From Ignavibacteria bacterium (GTDB lineage Bacteria; Bacteroidota; Ignavibacteria; Kapaibacteriales; UBA4661), in assembly GCA_013298775.1 (NCBI GenBank), contig JAAFIV010000020.1:25322-89321 (forward strand): a stretch of DNA of 64,000 nucleotides. Direction: 5' to 3'. The notes beneath the pieces were generated by a model. It was not told where the DNA came from and ran no database searches. It worked only from the letters and a program-made list of their open reading frames with translations. The position numbers and the translations under genes are program-made. Shown in pieces: positions 18,577-28,746 of the stretch. How positions within the stretch are numbered: the first letter of the stretch is position 1; the number at the start of each line of letters is the position of its first letter.

Positions 18577-18609
18577 GTGAGGCTCTCGCTTCTTCAGCGA
18601 GGGTCTCAC
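18577..18609 (+). repeat. family C hairpin, copy 2 (plus-strand form)
   Basis: GTGAGGCTCTCGC pairs with GCGAGGGTCTCAC in plus-strand RNA using two G-U pairs; the opposite strand would have two mismatches. It follows the plus-strand gene ending at 18475. Confidence 0.75.
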
Positions 18610-18637
18610 TTTACTTTGTCTTTAGCAGAAAAGAGAA

Positions 18638-18667
18638 TGAGAGCCTCACTAGGAAGTGAGACCCTCA
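18638..18667 (-). repeat. family C hairpin, copy 3 (minus-strand form)
   Basis: Arms TGAGAGCCTCACT and AGTGAGACCCTCA form a full stem with G-U pairs only in minus-strand RNA. It lies 13 bp after the stop of the minus-strand PEP carboxykinase gene. Confidence 0.75.
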
Positions 18668-18679
18668 CAAGAACAAGCA

Positions 18680-20527
18680 TTACTCGCGCTCTGGATGCGC
18701 TCCCCACTTTTCGGGAGAACGCCACAAGCCTGATAAAATCAGCTCGCGCATATACAAAAATTCTTTCGGTAAGCGGTCGTAGAGTTTCGCAAAAAGCTCT
18801 TCGTGCGAGAGAACTTCTGCTTTCCACGCCTCTCTGTCCACCGACATCAGTTCGTAGAATTTTTCTGGTGTGAAATCAAGTCCTGTCCAGTCAATATCGT
18901 TGTAGCGCGGCATCCAGCCGAGCGGACTTTCAATGGAGGACGCTCTGCCATGAACGCGCTCGACCACCCATTTCAAAATGCGCATATTGTCGCCAAAGCC
19001 GGGCCACATAAACTTTCCTTCGGCATTTTTACGAAACCAATTCACCACGAAAATACGCGGCGGATTCGAGAGTTCGCGCCCAATCTGCATCCAGTGATTG
19101 AAATAATCCGCCATATGGTAGCCGCAAAAAGGCAGCATTGCAAAGGGGTCGCGGCGAACTTGCCCAAGTGCGCCAGCCGCTGCCGCCGTCATTTCTGAGC
19201 CAATCGTGGCGGCGGCGTACACGCCAAAATTCCAGTTCACTGCCTGATACACAAGCGGCACCGTCGTTGCGCGGCGACCACCGAAAATAAACGCGCTAAT
19301 CGGCACGCCATTTGGGTCTTCCCATGCCGCATCAATAGCGGGATTCAGGTGTGCAGGCGAGGTAAAGCGAGCATTTGCGTGGGCAGCAGGACGACCGCTC
19401 TCGGGTGTCCATGCGTTGCCTTGCCAATCGGTCAATGTCGCTGGAGGCGTGTCGGTAAGCCCTTCCCACCACACATCGCCGTCATCGGTGAGCGCAACGT
19501 TAGTAAAAATGCTGTCCCGCGAGCAAGAAATAATCGCGTTTGGATTGGTTTTCGGCGAGGTACCGGGCGCGACACCAAAATAGCCAGCTTCGGGGTTAAT
19601 TGCATACAAACGCCCATCTGCGCCAGGTTTAATCCACGCAATGTCGTCGCCAATGGTGGTAATTTTCCAGCCTTTCATTTCTGGCGGCGGAATGAGCATT
19701 GCAAAGTTTGTTTTCCCGCACGCGCTTGGGAATGCCGCCGCAACGTAGGTTTTTTCGCCTTCGGGAGATTCCGCGCCTAAAATGAGCATATGCTCGGCAA
19801 GCCAGCCCTCATCCCGCGCCATATTCGAGGCAATGCGCAGTGCGAAACATTTTTTACCCAAGAGTGCGTTGCCGCCGTAGCCGCTTCCATACGACCAAAT
19901 AGCGCGTTCTTCGGGGAAATGCACGATGTACTTTTGGTCTTTGTTGCAGGGCCATTCTACATCTTTTTGTCCGGCTGCAAGCGGCATTCCGACGGTGTGG
20001 ATACACGGCACGAAATCGCCGTTTGTGCCAAGCGTTTCCATCACTTTTTTACCGATGCGCGTCATAATGTTCATATTGACGACCACATACGGAGAATCCG
20101 ACAACTCCACGCCGATATGCGAAATGTGCGAACCAATCGGTCCCATGCTAAAAGGAATTACGTACATCGTGCGACCGCGCATGCAGCCATCGAAGAGCTT
20201 TCCAAGCGTTTCCTTCATTTCTTTTGGCGCAATCCAGTTATTTGTTGGACCAGCATCTTGCTTGCGAATCGAGCAAATGTAGGTGCGGTCTTCCACACGC
20301 GCAACGTCGCTTGGGTCGGACTTCGCATAATAGCTATTCGGACGCTTTTTTTCGTCCAATTTCACAAATGTTCCTGCTTGAACGAGTTTATCACACATTG
20401 CCTGATATTCCGTCTCCGAGCCGTCGCACCAATAGACTGCATCGGGCTTGCAGAGGGCAGCCATATCGCTAACCCACTGTATGAGGTCGGAATGCTTCAC
20501 ATAATCGGGGGGCTGAACCACACTCAT
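18680..20527 (-). CDS. pckG: phosphoenolpyruvate carboxykinase (GTP)
   Basis: A 615-aa enzyme, the usual length for GTP-type PEPCK. It interconverts oxaloacetate + GTP and PEP + CO2 + GDP in gluconeogenesis. Key segments are [15 protein letters not shown] (substrate loop), the P-loop [14 protein letters not shown] with the reactive Cys, and [11 protein letters not shown] (kinase-2 metal site). I start at MSVVQPPDY because AAAGGACAT lies just upstream as ribosome binding site; the ORF-track start is seven codons earlier. The gene is monocistronic, ends next to a family C hairpin and is preceded by a family B element. Confidence 0.97.
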   Translation of the reverse strand: MSVVQPPDYVKHSDLIQWVSDMAALCKPDAVYWCDGSETEYQAMCDKLVQAGTFVKLDEKKRPNSYYAKSDPSDVARVEDRTYICSIRKQDAGPTNNWIAPKEMKETLGKLFDGCMRGRTMYVIPFSMGPIGSHISHIGVELSDSPYVVVNMNIMTRIGKKVMETLGTNGDFVPCIHTVGMPLAAGQKDVEWPCNKDQKYIVHFPEERAIWSYGSGYGGNALLGKKCFALRIASNMARDEGWLAEHMLILGAESPEGEKTYVAAAFPSACGKTNFAMLIPPPEMKGWKITTIGDDIAWIKPGADGRLYAINPEAGYFGVAPGTSPKTNPNAIISCSRDSIFTNVALTDDGDVWWEGLTDTPPATLTDWQGNAWTPESGRPAAHANARFTSPAHLNPAIDAAWEDPNGVPISAFIFGGRRATTVPLVYQAVNWNFGVYAAATIGSEMTAAAAGALGQVRRDPFAMLPFCGYHMADYFNHWMQIGRELSNPPRIFVVNWFRKNAEGKFMWPGFGDNMRILKWVVERVHGRASSIESPLGWMPRYNDIDWTGLDFTPEKFYELMSVDREAWKAEVLSHEELFAKLYDRLPKEFLYMRELILSGLWRSPEKWGAHPERE

Positions 20528-20734
20528 TGTTATGTCCTTTCTTTTCAAAAAAATGCGCTAAAAAATTGATATATACTGTGATAGAGAGTTTACTTGCATT
20601 GGTGCTATCATCAAATTTCACTGGCAGCGAAAAACGTACATGTTGAGGGCGAAATTACAAAAGATTTCTTTCTCCAACGCAAGGTAATTCAGGCTTTGCA
20701 AAGATTTTTTGTAACGAGTACGTTCATTCGTCAT

Positions 20735-20840
20735 GGAACGCGGATGAAGCCCAGACCAAGAGGATTTTGAGGACTTTTTCACTCTTGATAAGCATCTTTT
20801 TTATCCTCAGAATCCTCTTCATCCTCAATATCCGCGTTCC
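20735..20840. repeat. dispersed element family B, copy 1
   Basis: Ends GGAACGCGGAT and ATCCGCGTTCC are perfect inverted repeats; the inside is made of GAGGATTTTGAGGACTTTTT-type words and their inverse. Copies: 28747-28848 and a degenerate one at 36791-36876. It fills the 470-bp gap between divergent genes, which holds no ORF of note. Confidence 0.75.
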
Positions 20841-20902
20841 CAAATCAAAACCTTACCAAATACCATTTTTTTACCAAAAAACTCTGCATCGCTCGAAAAT
20901 AC

Positions 20903-20932
20903 TTGCCTGAGAAGAAAATACGAGTATCTTTG
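20903..20932 (+). promoter_or_regulatory. Bacteroidota-type promoter of the propeller kinase gene
   Basis: TTG (20903-20905), 19 nt, then TATCTTTG (20925-20932): spacing and boxes fit the -33/-7 promoter of Bacteroidota. Transcription would begin near 20938, which excludes the ORF-track TTG start at 20903 and favours ATG 20996. Confidence 0.6.
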
Positions 20933-20995
20933 CCAGACTGTTCAGCTAGATGTTCCGCTAGGCGTGTCGCGCTCTTTATCTTTATTCGTTTTTTT

Positions 20996-23900
20996 ATGCG
21001 CTTTTTTGCTTCCTTCGTCGTTTTCGTGCCATATTTTTTATTTTTCTTCGCCTTTTCTCCTCTGCAAGGCGACGAGCCGCGTATTGTTCCGCAGCAAGGA
21101 ATGGTGCGCCCTCTAAACGTTCATTTTGAACGCCTTACCATTGACAACGGACTTTCTCAAAGCAGTATTTTTGCCATGATGCAGGATAAGTACGGATACT
21201 TGTGGTTCTGCACGCAAGATGGCTTGAACCGCTTCGATGGCTATCAGTTCACCATTTTTCGCAATCGCCCCGAAGATTCGTTATCGCTCGCGGTGAATTG
21301 GGTCAATGATGTGTATCAGGCACCTTCGGGCAGAATCTGGGCAATGACGCGCTCTTCCGTAAACCTGTATTTGCCAGCCTCCGAGCAGTTTCGCTCTTTT
21401 CTATGTACCGTACCAAAACGTGTAGGTCGGACAGGCACGCAAACGGCGGCAATCGCTTCGGTGCTGGAAGATGCTGCGGGGGATGTATGGATTGCCACCG
21501 ATAAAGGGTTGTTTGTCATTCAAAACGCATCTTCTCCAATGCAAGCAACGGTGAGCTTTGTGGAGGAATTTGCTGGGAAGCGCATTTTTGCTCTTGCTCT
21601 GGATAGCGCGAAAACACTCGTTCTGGGAACATCAGACGGATTATTTTACAAAACAAAAAACGCCACAACCTTCAGTACATATGCACTCTCTGGGAAGAAC
21701 ACCAATCCAATAAGTATTCGCGCACTCACGGTTTCGCGCAACGACGCACACATTTGGGCGGTAAGCGAAACGGAACTTTTTCATATCACATCGCTTGGAA
21801 GCGGCGAAAATGCTCCCTTTCAGCGTATTTCATTGCAAGCGTCTTTACCTAAAAAATCCCTGCCAACAGCTCTACATCTGGATTCGCACGGCACGGTGTG
21901 GATTTCCCTCACCGAAGGTCTCTGCACATTTATCCCGAAGACCGCACAAATACACGCTTTCACGGCGGCATCAGGTTTGGCGGGCAATACAATATATTCT
22001 TTTGCCGAAGACAGCGTGCGGCGCGTGTGGATTGGCACTGGCGGCGGCATCAACATTTTTGAGCATTCTGGAGCAATGCAAAAAATATCACAGGATGCAT
22101 CGCAAAAAGAAACGCAAAAAGAAACGCAAAAAGCAATATTTCCATACCATATTTCCACCTGTCTGTATCAAGCGAATGACCCGCAAAGCCTGAGCAATGC
22201 GATTGTTCGTTCATTGATTTGCGACCGCACTGGTACAATGTGGGCAGGAACCGACAACGGCATAAACTCTTGGAACCAGCTTCGATACAAGTTTCACACC
22301 TTTGGCAGCACCAATAACGCCGCTACCACATTTAGCAACACCAGCATTCGTGCCTTCTTGAGTAGTTCCTTACTACCAAACGACCGTCAAAATACGTCCC
22401 TTCGCGGCTTCCACCCTGATTCCACGCTATGGGTTGGCACCGACGACGGGCTCAATCTCTACGACCGCCGCACCAACACATGGCGACGCTTCGGCAAAGA
22501 CGATGGCTTAGCAAATACGGACATCCGCGCTCTTGCGTGGTCGGAAGCGGGCGAATTGATTATCGGCACCAATGGCGGCGGCTTATTTCGCTACAATGGC
22601 AAACGCTTTCGCCAAGAAATCTACGATGCCGAAACGCCTAACTCGCTCAATTCCAACCGTTTACGGGCATTGTACACCGACCGCTCTGGTACGCTCTGGG
22701 CAGGATTGTACGCAGTGCAAGGCATCGCAACACGAGGCGCGACGGGCGGTTTGGCATATTTGCCCAAAGGCGAGACCTCGTGGCGCGTTCTCACAAGCGA
22801 CGGCACAGAAAAAACGCCGAGCGAAAATGATATTCGCTACTTGTACAGCGAGGATGGCGCGAATCTCTGGATTGGCACGCACGGCGGCGGGCTGAATTAC
22901 TTCGATGCCGCCACGCGCACATTCACGCACTTCAAGCACGCCGAGAAAGATTCTACCAGCATTTCAAGCAATATTGTCTCGTGCATTCTGCGCAGCAAAG
23001 CGGGCGCACTTTGGGTGGCAACAGCAAGTGGTTTGAACGAATTCAACCCCGCAACGCGAGCATTTACGCGCTATACCGTCCGCGACGGTTTGCCGAATGA
23101 TTTTGTGTACGGAATTTTGGAAGACAACGACGGCAATTTATGGTTAAGCACCAACAAGGGTGTATCCTGCTTCACGCCTCGCACGCGGAGCTTTCGCAAC
23201 TACGACCGCCGCGACGGTTTGCCGAGCAATGAATTTAATTCTGGCGCGTTTTGCAAACTCCCACTGGGAGAAATGCTCTTCGGCAGCATGAACGGCTTTG
23301 TTCTTTTCCCACCCGACAACATCCGCGATAGCAAACACGCGCCTCCGGTGATGATAAACAGCATAAAAGTCATGAACACGCCGCGTCTTTTCGATGTTTC
23401 GCTCGCCGAGCTAGAATTTATCAGGCTTCCGTACAATGAAAACTTCCTCGCGTTTGAATTTTCCGTGCTGGATTTCATTACGCCAGAACGCAACAAATAC
23501 GCATACAAACTGGACGGCGTGGATAATACCTGGATTGTCGTCCGCAGCGACCGCCGCTATGCCGCATACAGCGACCTCGATGCGGGCGAGTACACGTTCC
23601 GCGTAAAAGCAACCAACGCCGACGGCGTGTGGAACGAGCAAGAACGCCGTTTACGCGTCGTTATTATTCCACCTTTTTGGCAAACATGGTGGTTTAAGGG
23701 AATCATGCTGCTCGCCGCAATGGTGTGCCTTTGGGCGGCGTATCGTGGGCGTGTGTCCTACATCCAGCGTCGGAACAAGGTTTTAGAGCGTTTGGTGCAT
23801 GACCGCACGACGGAATTGGAAGTGGCAAACCACGAACTGAACGCGGTGAATGATGAAATGTCGCGCCAAAATCATATTTTGGAAGAACAAACCGCGCAAA

Positions 23901-24988
23901 TTGAAATTGCCAATACGCAATTACAGGAAAAATATATTGAACTGGGCATTTTGAACGAGCAGCTTGAGGACTACACCGAAGAAATGGAGCGGTATAGCGC
24001 GAAATTAGAAGAGCAAACAAAAGTGATTGAAGAGAAAAATAGCCAGCTTCAAGACAAAAACGACGAACTGGCAATTGTGAACGAACAGCTTGAGGACTAC
24101 ACCGAAGAAATGGAGCGGTATAGCGCGAAATTGGAAGAGCAAGCGCGGGAAATCACGGCAGCAAGTACGCGCATTCAAGAGCAAAATGCCGCGCTGCAAG
24201 ACCTGAACACCCGTAAAAATGAGCTTATCGGCGTGGTGGCGCACGACCTGAAAAATCCGCTTTCGGCTATTCTCATGTCGTCCTCGCTCATGCTGCGCTA
24301 TTACGAAAAAATGACGAAAGACGACCACTTGCAAAACACGCAACGCATCAAGGAAACAGGCGAGCGGATGAATAAAATCATCACGGATTTGCTGGATATT
24401 GAAGCGATAGAATCGGGTAAATTCAAGCTCAATCTCGAAGAATGCGATATTACCGAAATTGTCCACGCAACGGTGAATGATTATCAAGATGCAGCCACGC
24501 GCAAGCAGATAAGCATTCTCACCGAAAGCCCACCACATCTCGCCTTGGGCTATGCCGATACACACGCACTTCGCCAAATTCTGGACAATCTCGTTTCTAA
24601 CGCCGTGAAATATTCGCCCCCAGAGCGACGCATCTGGCTCGTAACCCGCGAAGCTGCATCCGCACACAACGCATCAGCACACAACGCATCAGCACACAAC
24701 GCATCAGCACAAAGCGCACCGGCACACGACGCATCAACACACGACGAAACAATGCTCATGGTGGATGTTCGCGACGAAGGTCCAGGTTTAAGTGACGAAG
24801 ACCAAACAAAACTCTTCGGACGCTTTGCCAAGCTCACCCCGCAACCCACTGGCGGCGAGCATTCCACAGGCTTAGGGCTTTCCATTGTAAAGCAACTCGC
24901 CGAAGCAATGGGCGGAACAGTGCGCTGTTCCTCAGCTCTAGGTGTTGGCACGACGTTTACGGTGGAAATACCGAAGAAGAAAGGATGA
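20996..24988 (+). CDS. two-component-regulator propeller sensor histidine kinase
   Basis: A 1330-aa kinase from ATG 20996. A signal/membrane start (FFASFVVFVPYFLFFFAF) leads to about 14 Reg_prop blades (such as GYLWFCTQDGLNRFDG and LWIGTHGGGLNYFD), a Y_Y_Y domain (NKYAYKLDGVDNTWIV), one membrane helix (GIMLLAAMVCLWAAY), a coiled coil with a 42-residue duplicated unit, HisKA (His1083 in VVAHDLKNPL) and HATPase_c (NLVSNAVKYS, DEGPGLS, STGLGLSIVKQ). It lacks the receiver and AraC domains of classical hybrid systems. Tandem units (SAHNA) lie in the ATPase domain. In Bacteroidota such kinases sense glycans or envelope cues; the ligand here is unknown. Confidence 0.92.
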   Translation: MRFFASFVVFVPYFLFFFAFSPLQGDEPRIVPQQGMVRPLNVHFERLTIDNGLSQSSIFAMMQDKYGYLWFCTQDGLNRFDGYQFTIFRNRPEDSLSLAVNWVNDVYQAPSGRIWAMTRSSVNLYLPASEQFRSFLCTVPKRVGRTGTQTAAIASVLEDAAGDVWIATDKGLFVIQNASSPMQATVSFVEEFAGKRIFALALDSAKTLVLGTSDGLFYKTKNATTFSTYALSGKNTNPISIRALTVSRNDAHIWAVSETELFHITSLGSGENAPFQRISLQASLPKKSLPTALHLDSHGTVWISLTEGLCTFIPKTAQIHAFTAASGLAGNTIYSFAEDSVRRVWIGTGGGINIFEHSGAMQKISQDASQKETQKETQKAIFPYHISTCLYQANDPQSLSNAIVRSLICDRTGTMWAGTDNGINSWNQLRYKFHTFGSTNNAATTFSNTSIRAFLSSSLLPNDRQNTSLRGFHPDSTLWVGTDDGLNLYDRRTNTWRRFGKDDGLANTDIRALAWSEAGELIIGTNGGGLFRYNGKRFRQEIYDAETPNSLNSNRLRALYTDRSGTLWAGLYAVQGIATRGATGGLAYLPKGETSWRVLTSDGTEKTPSENDIRYLYSEDGANLWIGTHGGGLNYFDAATRTFTHFKHAEKDSTSISSNIVSCILRSKAGALWVATASGLNEFNPATRAFTRYTVRDGLPNDFVYGILEDNDGNLWLSTNKGVSCFTPRTRSFRNYDRRDGLPSNEFNSGAFCKLPLGEMLFGSMNGFVLFPPDNIRDSKHAPPVMINSIKVMNTPRLFDVSLAELEFIRLPYNENFLAFEFSVLDFITPERNKYAYKLDGVDNTWIVVRSDRRYAAYSDLDAGEYTFRVKATNADGVWNEQERRLRVVIIPPFWQTWWFKGIMLLAAMVCLWAAYRGRVSYIQRRNKVLERLVHDRTTELEVANHELNAVNDEMSRQNHILEEQTAQIEIANTQLQEKYIELGILNEQLEDYTEEMERYSAKLEEQTKVIEEKNSQLQDKNDELAIVNEQLEDYTEEMERYSAKLEEQAREITAASTRIQEQNAALQDLNTRKNELIGVVAHDLKNPLSAILMSSSLMLRYYEKMTKDDHLQNTQRIKETGERMNKIITDLLDIEAIESGKFKLNLEECDITEIVHATVNDYQDAATRKQISILTESPPHLALGYADTHALRQILDNLVSNAVKYSPPERRIWLVTREAASAHNASAHNASAHNASAQSAPAHDASTHDETMLMVDVRDEGPGLSDEDQTKLFGRFAKLTPQPTGGEHSTGLGLSIVKQLAEAMGGTVRCSSALGVGTTFTVEIPKKKG

Positions 24989-25086
24989 GGGCTGAGGTAT
25001 GAATTATGAAGAAAAAAAGCTGTAATGTGGCTTGAAATCTTCTTTTTCACACCTCATCCCTCATACTTCATCCCTCATACTTCATT
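24982..25086. repeat. dispersed repeat family G, copy 2
   Basis: GGATGAGGGCTGAGG carries the TGA stop of the propeller kinase. CACCTCATCCCTCATACTTC and a second CCCTCATACTTC follow as inverted words. It fills the 114 bp before the GT4 gene. Confidence 0.6.
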
Positions 25087-25102
25087 CCTCCTCCTTCTCT
25101 TC

Positions 25103-26329
25103 ATGCGCATTCTGTACATTTTGAATCGGATTCCTTTGCCGCTCACTGATGGCGGTGCAATCTGCTCGTACAATTCGGTGAAATTCCTGCACGCCGCCGG
25201 ACACGAACTGCATGTTCTCGCGCTGAACACCAAGAAACATTACCAAGACCCCGCACAAATGCTGGATGTTTGCACCAGCATTGATACGATTGATATTGTT
25301 ACCGATGTTCGCGCTCTGGATGCCGCACGGAATCTTGTGTTTTCGCGTCGTCCGTACATTGCCGAGCGTTTTCACAAGGAAATATTTGCCAATCTCATTT
25401 GCGCAACGCTTCAGGACGAGAAATTCGACGTGGTACATATTGACCACACGATGATTGCATGGTACGTGGATGCCATTCGCGCACGAGTACCGAAGCCGCC
25501 TCCCATCGTGCTGCGGACGCATAACATTGAGCATGTTATCCAAGAACGCTTGGCGGCACACGAGCGCAATCCTGCCAAGAGCTGGTATCGGCGATTTCTT
25601 GCGCGGCGCATGAAGGCATACGAAACGGCGTATTTTCCGAAGTTCGACGCGCTTATGGCAATTACCCCCGAAGAACAAGCAATGATGCGGCAAATGGGCT
25701 ATTCTGGCACAACAGCACTTATTCCAGCAGGAGTGGATATTGCGAAATTCAGCCCAAACCCCAGCATTCAAGCGCGTGCGGGGACAATGTGCTATATTGG
25801 TGGCATGGATTGGCAACCGAATATTGAAGCGGTGCAATGGTTCGTAAGCGAGGTTCTGCCACTTGTCCACCGCACACATCCTAGCGCGGAGATGCACATT
25901 GCCGGAAAGCGGATGCCCGCAGAGGTACGCGCTTTCGGCGAAGCGCATGGCGCGTTTATGCACCCCGACGTGCCTTCGGCGGCAGATTTTATCCAATCCC
26001 ACGCGATGCTGCTTGTTCCGCTTTTAAGCGGTGGCGGAATGCGCTTGAAAATTGTCGAAGCAATGTCGCTTGGAGTGCCGATAATCTCTACGCGCATAGG
26101 CGCGGAAGGCGTTGCGGTACGGCATGGCGAAAGTATTCTTTTAGCGGATACGGCAGAAGAATTCGCGCATGCAATTTCTGAGCTTCTGCATTCCCCCAAC
26201 CTCGCACAAGCACTTGCTCGCAATGCCCGCGACATCGCACTTCGCGAATATTCGTGGGAAAATATTGCCCAAAAAATGAGTATGTTGTACGAGCAAGTAC
26301 AAAAAGCGGCGGGAGCAGCAGAGGGATAA
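25103..26329 (+). CDS. glycosyltransferase family 4
   Basis: A 408-aa GT-B enzyme. It starts at MRILYILNRIPLPLTDGGA, the usual first strand plus Gly-rich acceptor loop; the ORF-track extension runs through repeat G2. The N-terminal domain has VVHIDHTMIAWY and LRTHNIEH. The donor domain shows MCYIGGMDWQPNIEA, then LSGGGMRLKIVEAMSLGVPI with the EX7E-type Glu. This resembles PEP-CTERM/exosortase-associated sugar transferases that act on exopolysaccharide. The next gene begins within about 85 bp. Sugar specificity is unknown. Confidence 0.9.
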   Translation: MRILYILNRIPLPLTDGGAICSYNSVKFLHAAGHELHVLALNTKKHYQDPAQMLDVCTSIDTIDIVTDVRALDAARNLVFSRRPYIAERFHKEIFANLICATLQDEKFDVVHIDHTMIAWYVDAIRARVPKPPPIVLRTHNIEHVIQERLAAHERNPAKSWYRRFLARRMKAYETAYFPKFDALMAITPEEQAMMRQMGYSGTTALIPAGVDIAKFSPNPSIQARAGTMCYIGGMDWQPNIEAVQWFVSEVLPLVHRTHPSAEMHIAGKRMPAEVRAFGEAHGAFMHPDVPSAADFIQSHAMLLVPLLSGGGMRLKIVEAMSLGVPIISTRIGAEGVAVRHGESILLADTAEEFAHAISELLHSPNLAQALARNARDIALREYSWENIAQKMSMLYEQVQKAAGAAEG

Positions 26330-26413
26330 ATGCCCACAATACCGCATTATTACTTGCTTGCTGCTTTGTTTTATCAGCATTTTCAAACCCTATACCAAAC
26401 TTTCTCCGTCGTT

Positions 26414-28669
26414 ATGACGTTTTCTTTTTCCGCAGCCACGAAGCCCCGTAGAGTGCTTGCAATCGCGCTTTTTATCACACTTTTCATCACGCTTCTCCTT
26501 CACTCTTTCCTCTGCTTGCCCATGCGCGTCATGGCGCAAACGCCGCCCGTTCAGGGTACGATGTGGCGATTAAGCAATAAGGGCTTATCCGATACTAATA
26601 CCATTGTCCGTGAATTTACTATCAGCAACAAAGTCTTATTTTGTGCGGTGTTTGGGGCGGGCGTGTACCGTTCTACCGATAATGGTGCTTCTTGGAAAGC
26701 ATCGAACAAGGGTTTGAAAAATTTCGATATTTGGTCGCTCTACACGGTAAAAAATCAGTTGTACGCCGCCACGACAAAGGGATTATTTGTTTCCAACAAC
26801 AATGCGCAAACATGGCTAAAAACGAGTGCCAATGCGGATATTCACGCTGTTATCATGTTGGAGAAAACGACCATTGTCGGCTCCTTGGACAGCATTATGC
26901 TTTCCACCGACAATCAAAAAACATGGAAAACAACTTTCCGCGACAATAAAAACTGGTTTGTCAAATCGCTCGTTGCCAATGGCAGTACCATTTTTGCGGG
27001 AACCTCTGGCGGAATTCTGCGCTCCAACGACGGCGGAGCAAGCTGGCAAGCCGTAAACAACGGATTCCGCTATCCCACCGATATTTGGGCAATGGTGGTA
27101 AGTAATGGCGTATTGTTTGCGGCAACATCGGATGGCGTGTATCAATCTACCAACAACGGCGACCTCTGGCAAGCAACCGCAAACCGAGAAAATACGCGCT
27201 CTCTCGTTGTCGTCAATGGTATTCTGTACGCAGGAGCAATTGGCGCAGTCCTTCGCTCGCAGGACAACGGCGCGACGTGGGGAATTTCCCACGAAGGCTT
27301 GCCAAACATGAATATATGGGGCTTGGAGGTTGTTGGGAAAATGCTATTTGCTGGAACATCGCAAGGAATCTACACGGGTGAGGAAGCATTGCTTTTTGGT
27401 GCGCCATCGAAAGTAAGCAGCTCTGGCGAGCGCATCATTGCTGAACCACTACTACGCGCAACATCAGTAAACACGGTCAATGGCGACCTTTCGCATGAAG
27501 AGCCACTGACAAAAATTCGCATTGAAGAATTTATAAGCGAAAAAATTCATTCGCTCTTGAATTATGTTTTTTTCGATGAAAATGCAAGCTACGTACCGCT
27601 CCGCTACCGCCAATTCCCGACCGCGCAATCAGCGAAAGATTTTCAGCCAGAACGCCTCACCAACCGCGAAACACTGGAGGTCTATTACGATGTGCTGAAT
27701 ATCATTGGCTATCGCATGCAGCAATACACCCGCGCAACGCTCACAATTGTTGGCTGCAATGCGCAAAATGGCTTCGAGACACAAGCACCAGACTTGTCGC
27801 TACGCCGCGCACAGGGCGTGCAGCAGTATTTGGCAAACGTCTGGAAAATCCCCTCTTCGCGCTTGTACGTGGAGTTTCGCGATTTGCCCGAAAAACCTTC
27901 CAAGCAAAATGACACCTTCGGCGACCAAGAAAATCGGCGGGTGGAATTATACAGCTCGTGGGATATTCTGCGCCCCGTGCAATACACCGACACCGTGCGC
28001 GAGGCAAACCCAGCAATCATCCGCTTTCGAGCGCATATTCTGGACACGGTGAATGTTCTGCGCTGGCGGCTTTCCGTCGAACAAGGCGGACGCTCGCTTC
28101 GCAAGTGGGCTGGAGGCGGGAACTCGCTTCCCAGCGTGATTGATTGGCACGTCAGCAAGCGACAAAGCCTCGCTCCCACCGATACACTTCCTGTGCAATG
28201 CCAATTAGAAGTGCAGTACAAATATCAATCAAAACCAGCATTATCGCGCCTTCTGAGCTTTCCCGTCGAGCGCATGAGCATTGACAAAAAACGCAGCACG
28301 AAGCTCGCCGATGTTGGAAAAAACAAGTATAATTTGATTTTGTTCGATATTGGCTCCGACCGCGTTTCTGGCGTGAACGACCGCATTGTGTCCTCAATTC
28401 GCACAGCAAATGTCTTCTCTAGCGCAGCAACGGTGCGGGTTCTGGGCTATTCAGATATGGTCGGCGCGGATGATGCAAATCAAATTCTCTCCCAACGCCG
28501 CGCAGAATCTGTCGCGCAGACGCTTGGTCTTACAGCGCAAAGCGTCCGTACACTTGTTGTGAAGGGACGCGGCGAAGAACCGCCACTTCTCTATGACAAC
28601 GACCATCCCGAAGGGCGTTTTTACTGCCGTGCGGTGATTATTGAGCTAGATACGCCCATGAAAGAATGA
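26414..28669 (+). CDS. secreted beta-propeller protein with two OmpA-like domains
   Basis: A 751-aa protein. The chosen ATG gives a basic n-region and long hydrophobic signal (ALFITLFITLLLHSFLCL). About residues 45-330 are sialidase/Ycf48-like blades (YRSTDNGASWKASNKGL, LRSNDGGASWQAVNNG). Two OmpA_C-like domains follow: VFFDENASYVPLR with LSLRRAQGVQQYL, then ILFDIGSDRVSG with LSQRRAESVAQTL. They are separated by about 130 residues that look like an Ig/beta domain. OmpA_C domains bind peptidoglycan, so the propeller would be tethered in the periplasm or at the outer membrane. The combined architecture is unusual to me. A tandem ITLF repeat sits in the signal peptide. Confidence 0.8.
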   Translation: MTFSFSAATKPRRVLAIALFITLFITLLLHSFLCLPMRVMAQTPPVQGTMWRLSNKGLSDTNTIVREFTISNKVLFCAVFGAGVYRSTDNGASWKASNKGLKNFDIWSLYTVKNQLYAATTKGLFVSNNNAQTWLKTSANADIHAVIMLEKTTIVGSLDSIMLSTDNQKTWKTTFRDNKNWFVKSLVANGSTIFAGTSGGILRSNDGGASWQAVNNGFRYPTDIWAMVVSNGVLFAATSDGVYQSTNNGDLWQATANRENTRSLVVVNGILYAGAIGAVLRSQDNGATWGISHEGLPNMNIWGLEVVGKMLFAGTSQGIYTGEEALLFGAPSKVSSSGERIIAEPLLRATSVNTVNGDLSHEEPLTKIRIEEFISEKIHSLLNYVFFDENASYVPLRYRQFPTAQSAKDFQPERLTNRETLEVYYDVLNIIGYRMQQYTRATLTIVGCNAQNGFETQAPDLSLRRAQGVQQYLANVWKIPSSRLYVEFRDLPEKPSKQNDTFGDQENRRVELYSSWDILRPVQYTDTVREANPAIIRFRAHILDTVNVLRWRLSVEQGGRSLRKWAGGGNSLPSVIDWHVSKRQSLAPTDTLPVQCQLEVQYKYQSKPALSRLLSFPVERMSIDKKRSTKLADVGKNKYNLILFDIGSDRVSGVNDRIVSSIRTANVFSSAATVRVLGYSDMVGADDANQILSQRRAESVAQTLGLTAQSVRTLVVKGRGEEPPLLYDNDHPEGRFYCRAVIIELDTPMKE

Positions 28670-28676
28670 GAGTTCT

Positions 28677-28725
28677 TGAATGCAAGATACAATGCAAGAT
28701 ACAACGCAAGATACAATGCAAGATA
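28677..28725. repeat. 12-bp tandem repeat, four units
   Basis: TGCAAGATACAA is repeated about four times just after the stop of the propeller-OmpA gene. Confidence 0.85.
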
Positions 28726-28746
28726 CTTGGTCAGTGCATTCGTCAG

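Noticed and set aside
20903-20995. Longer N-terminus of the propeller kinase
   Set aside because: Lies on the promoter itself and would spoil the signal sequence.
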